Assembly (NCBI GenBank): GCA_900095095.1
Contig: FMBT01000311.1
Span: forward strand, 1 to 64,000
Direction of reading: 5' to 3'
DNA length: 64,000 nt
Source of the DNA: Fragilariopsis cylindrus CCMP1102
Lineage: Eukaryota; Bacillariophyta; Bacillariophyceae; Bacillariales; Bacillariaceae
The notes under the pieces were generated by a model. That model searched no databases. It saw nothing but the letters and a program-made list of their open reading frames with translations, and was not told the origin of the DNA. Of the stretch, positions 9,396 to 18,754 are shown in pieces. A program made the position numbers and the translations under genes. Every line of letters begins with the position of its first letter. The stretch's first letter is position 1.

Positions 9396-10889
9396 TCATT
9401 CTCTTATATTCTCTCTCAGCTTACTTACTTGCTTGCTTGATTGTGTATTACTAACTTGTTCAAAGAATTTTCTCACAAATATACGTTGTGATTCCGTCTG
9501 TGGTGATCGTTGTAATCCAATTGGCATCTGACAAGATCCTAATCGTGAATCATATCCTTCTTGTACAATATCAAAAATCATTTCAACATTCACTGTACCA
9601 CCATCATCATTCACCACCACTGTATCATCATCAGTAATAGTACTATTATTATTATCAGCAAATGCTAATAAAGTTAGTAGACAACACGCTGTTAATCCTG
9701 CACGACCTCGACCACCCCAACAATGTATATATACCATGTTTTCATGGTTGGAATCCAGTACATTGAGTATTTTCCATAATAATAGTCGTAGATCTTTTGA
9801 ATTAGATGGTACCGATAAATCTTCAATCGGATGATGGATATATTGAACTTGTGGTAGTGGTAGTGGTTGTCGTGGTCGTGTTATTTTTTCTGTAACTGCT
9901 TTATCGGATTCATTATCATCATTATTATTCTGACTTATTATCACTGATTCTATTTCAGGTAAATAATGTGAGAATGGATTCGGCCATTCTTGTTGTTGTC
10001 TAGACGACGACGTACTTTCTAAATCATCATCGTTTTTTAGATATATTTTACCATTATTTCTATTCCATGTTTCTTTATCATCTTGTGGTGGCAATTCAGA
10101 TTGTAATGATACAAAACAAATTGTTGTTGTATTACCATTATTCTTATTCTCATTCTTATTATTAAACGATGATGGTGCAATTAGTATATTCCGTATATGC
10201 TCACGTGTCTCTTCTATAGTTGGTGTCGTTTGTTCTGGTACTGTACCAGGATATTGTCCGACCATAATTTTACCTGGAATAATCCAATTTGAAAATCCTC
10301 TTATTGATTTATTCTTTCTATTCTCCTTCTTATTATCGCATTCAATATTTTTTCTGGTTGTTTTTTCACTTGCATCATACGATGAAGAAAAAAATAGATT
10401 GGATTTATAATCATTGTTTCCACCGGTATTTTCGAGTAAGAAGGAAAGTGATGACGATGACGACGGCGATGACGAAGAAGAAGAATGCGATGTTGTTGTT
10501 TTCTTCCATTTGGAACGAACCGAAGTAGCCTTCTGTAATAGTTTATCGAAACCAATTTCATCATTATTAATATTATCATAATATCCATCCTTTACTGATC
10601 CAAATAATGAGAATTTATTAGAGGAAAATAGTGATGACGTAATACTTGTAGTCGAATAATACCGGTAATAGTTCTGCTGATTTTGTTGTTGTAACAGTTT
10701 CCGTTGTTGTCGTCCAGGATTTCTTATGATGGTCGAAGACGTCGTCCTCGCTGATGATGCCGACGACTGAAACTGAAACTGAAACGCAGTAGCATCAGCT
10801 ATTAGATTATTGAAAGTGGTCAAAGATGTTGCAGCACCAACAGCAACGGCAGTCGTTGTCTTCATCAGTAGAGTAATTTTTGATCTCAT
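9396..10889 (-). CDS. Probable plastid-targeted Cys-based (dual-specificity-like) protein phosphatase
   Basis: 497 residues. The active-site loop HCWGGRGRAG (H389, C390, R396) fits the HCX5R signature of Cys-dependent phosphatases. Upstream, SNWIIPGKIMVGQYPG (about 198-213) is a strand/loop found in bacterial and algal tyrosine-phosphatase-like proteins, and HHPIEDLSVPS may hold the general acid. The N-terminus has a hydrophobic segment followed by ADATAFQF (near residue 35), resembling the diatom ASAF motif in which Phe follows the signal-peptide cleavage site of a bipartite plastid presequence. A plastid or periplastid location is therefore inferred. Asn/Ser/Asp-rich insertions (about 40-190 and 240-340) interrupt the fold. 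Substrate is unknown. Translation could instead start at Met9. Confidence 0.75.
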   Translation of the reverse strand: MRSKITLLMKTTTAVAVGAATSLTTFNNLIADATAFQFQFQSSASSARTTSSTIIRNPGRQQRKLLQQQNQQNYYRYYSTTSITSSLFSSNKFSLFGSVKDGYYDNINNDEIGFDKLLQKATSVRSKWKKTTTSHSSSSSSPSSSSSLSFLLENTGGNNDYKSNLFFSSSYDASEKTTRKNIECDNKKENRKNKSIRGFSNWIIPGKIMVGQYPGTVPEQTTPTIEETREHIRNILIAPSSFNNKNENKNNGNTTTICFVSLQSELPPQDDKETWNRNNGKIYLKNDDDLESTSSSRQQQEWPNPFSHYLPEIESVIISQNNNDDNESDKAVTEKITRPRQPLPLPQVQYIHHPIEDLSVPSNSKDLRLLLWKILNVLDSNHENMVYIHCWGGRGRAGLTACCLLTLLAFADNNNSTITDDDTVVVNDDGGTVNVEMIFDIVQEGYDSRLGSCQMPIGLQRSPQTESQRIFVRKFFEQVSNTQSSKQVSKLRENIRE

Positions 10890-10970
10890 TATCTATTATA
10901 GGGATAATATCATACAAATTTATATACATATCGTCTGCAAATGCAAGCAAGAACGATATCCTTCATTGCC

Positions 10971-11008
<38 letters not shown>

Positions 11009-11604
11009 TCCCGGAATAAAATGATGTGTCGTAACAGTCGATGATAGTTTGTTTGTTCAATTTTATTCAACTCGAAAGATGGCCCTGGGTACATACTAAG
11101 TCCTTTATATCGATGATAGCGAAGGTGTGCATAATCCGTCTCGAAAAGATGTCGCACTAAGTTAGTGCTTCATTTAGCATTGGGCTAGGATATTTTAAAT
11201 TTAAATTTTTTTGCTTGTTCTCTTTTGTGAAGGACTCACTCACTCTCGCTCAGTAATTCTTCTTTTTCCCTTTCATTTCAAAACTTCATTTCACTTCTGC
11301 TTTTATGTTGTTGTTGTTGTGCTTGAGCCTGCTATCTATATGGTGTCAACACAACACAACACAACACAACTTGACTTGATGCATCTCCTACTTGTTCTTA
11401 CGCAAAACCCGAGGTCGGAAGCAAGTAGTAATCTACAGACACAAACAAAAGAAAACATCTCAAGGAGTTAATTTATGTTGTGCAATCGATTTAGTTGTGC
11501 ATATGCAATCGATCGAGAAAAAGAAAGAAAAAGATAGATATGTTAATTAAGAAAGAAAGATACTAGATATAGAAAAAGAATAATAACAGTACATTATACC
11601 TATT
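10890..11604. promoter_or_regulatory. Divergent promoter spacer with (GA)n tract
   Basis: 715 bp between the phosphatase (minus) and the trypsin-like protease (plus). It contains a perfect GA dinucleotide run at about 10974-11004 and an (AACAC)n run near 11346-11370. Nothing else was recognised. Confidence 0.5.
10974..11004. repeat. (GA)n microsatellite
   Basis: About 15 uninterrupted GA units, 85 bp upstream of the phosphatase start codon. Confidence 0.9.
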
Positions 11605-14447
11605 ATGTCCACAACGATCAAAGTTACGACAACACCGACGTCGCTGTCGACGTCAGCGGATCCGAGTAAGAAAAATACAAGAATAAGTAAAAGCAGCTCT
11701 CTACTTCGTGGTTCGTGTGTTATCTTTTTCACCATCATTATTGCCGTCTTCGTCGTCATCGTCGTGTCCGTTGTGACTTTGACAACATTCGAATTCAGTA
11801 GCAGTATCAGTAGCAGTATTGATGTTGATGTTGATGTTGATGTTGATTTTATTCGACTTTCCAACAATACGACAACGACAACGACAACGACCAACACTGT
11901 AATTAATCCAAGATCATTAATTGTTGGTGGAACACCAGTCTATGAATATAACAACAACAATAACGAGGACGACGATGATGATAGTAACAATGATAACAAT
12001 AACGAGGACGACGATGATTCAAACAATTCAAATTCAAATGATTCAAATAGTTTTAATGATTATGGATTCTTTATCCATTTTTTAGGTTCTGGGATGTGTG
12101 GTGGATCCTTAATAGCACCAAATATCATATTAACTGCTGGTCATTGTTGGCGTGTTACTTTAAATGAAATTCAACTTGGTCCAATTTATGCACATGCTGC
12201 CTACAGAGGAGATAATAATAGTAGAAGGAGACGTAAGATGAGGAAAATTGGAAAAGTATCTGAATATAGAATCCATCCTGATTATAATGTAAAATCATTG
12301 CTTGATAATGATTTTTTACTACTACGATTATCATCAATAATTGAGGAAGTATATATAGAAGAAGAAGAAAATGTATACGTTGTAGGTGAACCACCACCAT
12401 ACCAAGACGTATCTGATGACGATGACGATGACGTAGACGATGACAAAGGGAATGATACAATCGTTCAGAAACAAAATAATTACAATGATGACGATGACGA
12501 AGACAATGACAACAATCGTCATCAACGTCAAAGTCAACGTCAACGTCGAATTGAATACAATGATGACGATGATGATGATGACAATTCCAAGTCCAATTAC
12601 AATTCCAATTCCAATTCCAATTATATTGAATTAAATTCAAATCCATTACTACCATATGATTATAATCAATCATTATCTGTGATTGGTATGGGATATATTA
12701 ATTCAACCTACACTGAATCCAAAACATTACAACAGTTAGATGAAGTATTATATAAAATTCCAACAGTAGTATGTAATGGTCCAAATTCCTATAATAATTT
12801 TGACAATATTGACAATGACCAGGAAAGTAGTAGTAATACAATCATTAATGATAAAACAATGTTATGTGCTGGTGATATGAATGGTGGAAAAGATGCTTGC
12901 CGTGGTGATAGTGGTGGTCCATTATTTTATCATAAAGATAAAGATGATGATGATGATGACAAACGTCGTCGTCGTAAACGTCAACGTCAACGTCCAATTC
13001 AAGTAGGTGTTGTTAGTTTTGGGAAAGGATGTGGTTTAAAAAATTTACCTAGTGTCTATTCGAGAGTAAGTTCCGCATATGATTGGATCAGGGATGTTGT
13101 TTGTGGTGAATGGATGCCAATGATACAGGAAAAAGGGGATGATATAACAACAGAAGATAATGATGATGATGATTGGTTTTTGTGTAAAGATTATAAACAT
13201 CAATATCCACAACAGCAACAACAACAACAAAGCGACGACGATGATGACGATAATAATAGTAGAAAAAATGACGGAGACGAAGACGATGACAACGATGGAA
13301 ATGATGACGACTATGAATACTGTGACACAGATAATAATGAAGTTTCATTAGATTTCCAATTGACAGCAGATGCATACGGGTAAGTACATTGGAATTCGAA
13401 TTGAAATTGAAATTGAAATACAAACTAAACCAAACTCTCCTGACTTCGGCGAACTAACATAACGAACGAACGAACCAAACCTTTTTTTCAATCTACTTAC
13501 ACCGTAACTGTATTGCTTTTTTGTTCTTTTTTTCCAGTTATGAAACTTCATGGGAACTTTTAGATTTTAATGAAAAACGGATTGATGGTGATCAACTATT
13601 GAATGATTATGAAACACGATTTTATAAATTTTGTTTACCACGAGTAGTAATAGAAAGTAGTAATAATAATGACAAAAATAAGGACAGTAATGACGACGAC
13701 TACAACGACGACGACGATGGAAGCGGAAGTATGGCTAATGAAGGTAACGATGATGATCATGATGACCAGCCATCTGAAATAAATATCGATATAAAAAGTA
13801 TCGAACCTAATAATACTAACGACGACGAAAATAATGAGGATATCGCTAGTGTCACTACTAGCAGCACCACTAATACTACTTCGACGAAAAGCGATGGCAT
13901 TATTATGCCTGAGCAACAACAACAACAACAACAACAACGATGTTATACATTGCATGTACACGATCGTTGGAATGATGGGATGGCAATTAAAGATAGAATA
14001 GGATGGAACGATGCTAATGTTGATGTTGATGTTGACGACGAAAATGAAAATGAAAATCCGGCGGGGTATGGAATACGTTTTGGTACGGCAGATAAGTACG
14101 AGGACTTTAGTTTTCCTGACTTTGGTGGAACAGCGAGTTTCAGATTATGTCCTGGAAGTGCTACCATCAACGAATCATTGGGAACAGCAACGACAACAAC
14201 AACAACAACACCAATCGTAGAGGATTATATTATTGTTATTCATACTGATGCACCTACACCACATCCATCGGATGCTCCTAATAGCGATATACCACCGATC
14301 TTACCAGGAGAATATTTAGTTCCATTTGATTATTTTTCTACGACAAACAAAAAGAATTTTGCAGGAAAATTTCTGGCTTCTTCTAATTTGCGTGGTGGCA
14401 TTGGTATTGGTATTGGTGCTGGTCGTGATCGCGGTGGTGGCGGATGA
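11605..14447 (+). CDS. Trypsin-like (S1) serine protease, membrane-anchored, two exons
   Basis: Exons 11605-13379 and 13538-14447 join in frame (GG|T) into an 894-residue protein. Residues about 38-62 are a hydrophobic signal-anchor. The protease domain starts at IVGG (106-109), the usual zymogen cleavage site. The triad is H180 (TAGHC), D236 (DNDFLLL) and S436 (GDSGGP). D430, six residues before the Ser, predicts trypsin-like cleavage after Lys/Arg. Asp/Asn/Arg-rich insertions sit in surface loops, for example about 270-335. After the domain ends ([12 protein letters not shown]), exon 2 encodes [12 protein letters not shown]...[13 protein letters not shown]...RLCPG, a Cys module I associate with diatom secreted proteins. 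Cleaving extracellular or endomembrane proteins is inferred. Confidence 0.9.
13380..13537 (+). other. Intron of the trypsin-like protease gene
   Basis: Donor GTAAGT at 13380 and a pyrimidine-rich acceptor TTTTTTTCCAG ending at 13537. The 158-bp intron contains stops in the upstream frame, and splicing joins TADAYG to YETSWEL, a junction that restores the expected C-terminal module. Confidence 0.88.
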
Positions 14448-14707
14448 CATCAAGGTCTCGGTGTTGAAAGTAGTATCGGCAGTCAAAGTGGTAGTGGTAC
14501 TAAAAGTAATGATGAAAGTGCGTCCTTTAGTAGGAGGAATGGAAATGGACGAATAGGATGTGGTTTGCTACTACAAGAGGATGGCGACTACTAACCCTAG
14601 TAATCCAGTAGAAGTAGTAGTACTCGTAGTAGAATATGGAATGATATAATCCGTAGACAATAGAATAAATTATACCACTATTGAATAGAATTTTAGGCTT
14701 ACCTCTA

Positions 14708-15775
14708 TTAATCTTGCATTTTAATGTACATGTCATCAGTGTTGTTGTAAGTGTTGTACGTGTTGATACAAAATTCCAGTCCCTCCTGAAATGTCGCAAA
14801 TAACGGTTCCACAAGCAACTCATCTTTTATTGCGAACAATAATGATTCTTGTCTTCTTTTGATCACCTCCTCTAAATTAGACCATCTATCTCTTCTCACT
14901 CCCTCTTCTAGGCGGCCCTTGACATTTTGCTCTATTACTGTCAGTGGTGGGATTACGTTAATATAAATAACATCATCATACTTCTCCTGTTTGGCTGACT
15001 TCCTAGTAGCGATAGCGCTTCCCAATAGCGCAGTATTCTTTGTCACTATTCCTTTAATTACATTGTCCTGCTGAATTCTCATTAGAAATGAACTGTCAGG
15101 CGTTGCCCCAGGATATTTTCTTTGGTTGATCCAATCATGATCCTCTAAGTTACATCCCATGAATTTTTTTGTGTTATTGCGTATGAAAAAACTTTTGCCG
15201 GCACATGGGTGCGAATTGATCATAATCAGTAGGGGTTTTCTTGCTTGTTTGATTCGGAAGATCCGGTTTGTCAACTGCCAATAGACCTCGGGGTTCATGA
15301 CTATAGTGCTGCTGTTGTTTCTATTTCGAAAGATATTCTGTTGAGTGTTGTAGAGTTCCTTGGTGTACACAAATGCAGCAGGGATAGGTTGATCTTGATT
15401 CATGGGAGTGGGATCACGCAACAATGGCGAAGAACGTAAGGTTACGTTGTCTTTGTTACTGATGGATTTTTTACTATCATTGGTGATGTTGATGTTGTTG
15501 CCTGCTATCGGATGATAGAAAGCAGTAGCAGCAGTTGTATAACTTGTAAAATTGATAACGTTATTGATACTGGTCTTTGAATAAGTTTTCATGTATTTAC
15601 TTCCATTCATTATATTGTACAAAGACAATAAAGGAAAAATCAATAGTAATTTGATTGATTTACCAGCATGGACGCCATTGCCACCAGTATTATGATAATC
15701 GTTGTCGTTACTATTTGATCTTGCTGCTCTTCTCTTCAGCCGCTTCTGACCAGTGATTCTTTTTGATTTTGCCAT
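14708..15775 (-). CDS. Membrane-anchored P-loop (kinase-like) protein, unknown substrate
   Basis: 355 residues. The N-terminus is basic (MAKSKRITGQKRLKRRAARS), followed by a hydrophobic segment at about 42-58 (KLLLIFPLLSLYNIM), suggesting a signal-anchor. The conserved half begins with LLIMINSHPCAGKSFF, a Walker A-like loop with K194 and S195. The first Gly of the classical GxxxxGK[ST] pattern is replaced. DHDWI follows, and VIYINVIPPLTVIEQNVKGRLEEGVRRDRW could supply a lid of arginines, as in small nucleotide or sugar kinases. That makes an ATP-dependent phosphotransferase plausible but not shown. It converges on the protease gene across 260 bp. Confidence 0.65.
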   Translation of the reverse strand: MAKSKRITGQKRLKRRAARSNSNDNDYHNTGGNGVHAGKSIKLLLIFPLLSLYNIMNGSKYMKTYSKTSINNVINFTSYTTAATAFYHPIAGNNINITNDSKKSISNKDNVTLRSSPLLRDPTPMNQDQPIPAAFVYTKELYNTQQNIFRNRNNSSTIVMNPEVYWQLTNRIFRIKQARKPLLIMINSHPCAGKSFFIRNNTKKFMGCNLEDHDWINQRKYPGATPDSSFLMRIQQDNVIKGIVTKNTALLGSAIATRKSAKQEKYDDVIYINVIPPLTVIEQNVKGRLEEGVRRDRWSNLEEVIKRRQESLLFAIKDELLVEPLFATFQEGLEFCINTYNTYNNTDDMYIKMQD

Positions 15776-16647
15776 GATTTTTTTAAGATACTGATTTATT
15801 ATGGAATGCAGACCAGAAAAATAGTTGGAATATTGCGACTAAATGTGACGATAACGGACCGAATATACTTGACCACTTGAATATTTTGAATCGATTTCTC
15901 TCTCTCTCTCTCTCTCTCTCTTCTTCTTCTTCTATTTTTTTCCTATGTTTCCTTTGAAGTATTCTTCATACCTTTCTTGAGTAGATGAATAAGAAGAATT
16001 ACAGTACAGTACTCATGATTCCTCCGTTTCAACTCTTGAGAAGATACTGTATGTATTATTCACTATTACAATTTGGAGACGGGAGAACAAAATTACATTA
16101 CTTACTTTTTTACATTCTTCGTCGTCTCATTCTTACACTCACGGCGTCATCATCACTTCGTTTACTCATGGAGCACCCCGACTTAATATTTTCTTTGGTC
16201 GCGTGCGATGAAACGCTACTATTATTATTTTTAATCGTGAAAGGATCTTCAAAAAAAATGTCAACATGATTATTATTTGTTCAACGACGCTACATAGATG
16301 TGCGCGTGACGATCACGAGGTATCGCGCAATAGGTCGATGCTATTGATTCCTCTGGGCCTTATACGGTCTACGGACAGGTTTTTCATCAACATAAAAAGT
16401 AGTAATAGTGCGACGCAACATTGCTTTGTTCAACGACGCTACAATGGTATGTGTAGAATCGAAATGCAACGACGCATTCAACTTTTTCCAATACCGTATT
16501 GCTTTGCTTAAAGAGGGTTCTTGCTTTGCATCGCGTTCGTTGAACATTGAAGATCATCATCAACACAATGTCATTAACAGACTTACTTGCGCTTGCTTAC
16601 TTACTTACTTTTAAGTTACTTGTACGGGATAAATAATACTCACGTCT
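15776..16647. other. Spacer with TC-rich tract and a short direct repeat
   Basis: About 870 bp. A (TC)n then (TTC)n run lies at 15896-15935. The word TTGTTCAACGACGCTACA occurs twice, near 16277 and 16426, about 150 bp apart. The short ORFs have no family resemblance and I do not call them genes. Confidence 0.5.
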
Positions 16648-18091
16648 TTGACGTCACAGGCAGAAGTTAAAAGAGTGAGACTACGACAAGTTGCATACTT
16701 TACTACAAAAAAACAAGGCAGAGTGCAAGAAATAAAGATTATTTGTTGCATTCTTAACAGCATTTACGAGAATCGATTCTGCGGTCGGTATGATGATTGG
16801 AATGATGAAGACTATGGCAACGGCAACGGCGACAACGATATCAGTTTTGATTCTGATGATGATGAGGCTATGATTTATCATTTGAAATTGGTAGAAAGAA
16901 TGGGAGAAAAAGAGGAAGATAAAAAGTATAGAAATAGAGACGGAATTCCCAAAGCGTCCACGTAAGTTATATGTTGCAGCGACTCAAACAAAAAGCAACA
17001 ACGGCTATGAGGATAACGACGACGACGATAACAGCAACCAACAGCAACGTTAGCTTAAGTAGTAGAGAAAGAACACAAATTATGAAGTCCAAGCAGCAAA
17101 AAAGATGGATGATAATGTATCAGCTACTTATTGCATACAAAAAGGAACATAATACTACCAAGGTTCCAAAAAATTACGATAACCTTGGTGTGTGGGTAGC
17201 ACTTCAACGAAAAATGAGTTATAGTAATAGTTTACTTGAAGGACGGCACTCTTTACCAGAGCTAATTGAATTTGATTGGGGGAATGGTCCGCGACCACAA
17301 ACAGATTGGATGGATATGTATCAAAAGCTTATTGCGTATAGAAATCAGCACTATACTACAAATGTTCCAACAAAAAAAACGGCAGTCTTGGTTTGTGGGT
17401 ATACCTTCAGCGTAGACTTCAGAATCGGAGTAGGTTACTAGATGAACGTTACTCTCTATTGGTATCAATTAACTTCAATTGGAAAGATGGTGCACGACCT
17501 CGGATAAATTGGTTGCATATGTATGAAAGACTTATTGAGTATGAAAAGGAACATCATAATGCAAATGTACCACAAAACTACGACTTAGATACGAAAGTTG
17601 GTTTATGGGTAATGAGACAACGAAATACGTACAATAACAATAAGTTATTAGATGAATACACTTCTCTTTTGAATTCAATTGGATTCGTTTGGTCTATGAG
17701 GCGAGGAAACCGTACGACGACATCCACGATCCCACTTTCTAGTCGAAGGAAGAAATTTTGTGCACCAGAAGATGCAGATTCCATAACAACAGCAGAAATA
17801 ACTTCCACCACAATTGCCGTTCCAACCGCTGTCATTCGATTTCATCGTCTGTGTTTGCATCTGCATCTCCTTCTGGAGGTCCGATCATTGATGATGTCGG
17901 TAGCAATAACGATGATGACAACAACAACATACAATACGAAGATGTCGTTGATGAGTATCATCATCCGTACGAATGTCTTTATGCTATGGCAACAACAAGT
18001 GATGAATATTTACCTCCAGTTTGATATTTCTTATCGTCATCATCATCATCATCATATCAAGCTGAACGATTTTATATACATTGGGGGGTGA
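16648..18091 (+). pseudogene. Helicase-associated (HA) repeat gene, reading frame broken
   Basis: Three consecutive helicase-associated repeats of about 65 residues are readable from about 17100 to 17700. Each follows W..MY..LI.Y...H....VP..Y....G.WV..QR......LL..R..L...I.F.W. The first and half of the second lie in one frame. The rest follows in the frame that a -1 shift reaches, and the change falls at a run of eight A (17372-17379) inside a perfect A AAA AAA heptamer. Upstream, an acidic segment runs into PKRPRKLY near 16949 only if another frame is used. Downstream, a natural-looking Asp/Asn-rich tail lies in a third frame. No ATG opens the upstream part. HA repeats are common in diatom proteins of unclear role. 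A pseudogene is the simplest reading; ribosomal slippage or sequence error at the A run cannot be excluded. Confidence 0.65.
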
Positions 18092-18754
18092 TTTGCAAAA
18101 CGGACCTAATAAATTTACTTTTATAGATCCAATATTTCTTTTTAACATTTTTTCTAAAGGGACTGAAACCTGTCGTAGTAGCTTTGATAAAATTGATTGA
18201 ATAGGAGAACAAGTTAGAATCAAACTCTAGTTTATAGTAAATTACATTTTGGGAAATAGTGATAAACCAAACCATTTTTCCATTTGAAAGCTTCTGTATA
18301 TATTTCTTCCTTTAGTAGATGGAACAACAAGCATCACTCATGGTTCGCTTATGTAGATAATAAAGAATTTGTAATACTATGGTCTTCGAGAAGAAGCCAT
18401 GCATTTATTCGTCCATATTGTAGTATGGAACGTACTAGTAAGTTAGATTTTAATTAGGATGGCGTGAAAATTCCCGCGCAGACATAATAGCTTAGCGCGT
18501 GTACAATTTCAACTACTAGTAGTATAAAAAACTGCGTTTGTCAAATGAAATCCCGACAATGTCGTGGAAGTGACAAACAGTTAACAAGCTTTGTTGTCGA
18601 CTCACGCTCGCCGATGCGGTTCCTCCATCGGTACACAAATATCCAACATCAATTTGAGCATATGTTGTTGTGATAGCAACCACCAAAACTACGTGCATTG
18701 GACGCGACGGACACCCTAGCTATTGGGATTAGTGCTGGATACAATTTAGTAGAA
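18092..18754. promoter_or_regulatory. Spacer upstream of the PPR gene
   Basis: About 660 bp of AT-rich sequence with no gene recognised. The PPR frame is open further upstream to about 18698, but the first ATG is at 18755. Confidence 0.5.

Noticed and set aside
16963-16980. An 18-bp GTAAGT...GCAG intron in the helicase-associated-repeat gene
   Set aside because: Far too short for splicing; a frame change is the better explanation.
18698-18754. Upstream extension of the PPR frame
   Set aside because: The frame is open but has no ATG before 18755, and the presequence-like N-terminus begins there.
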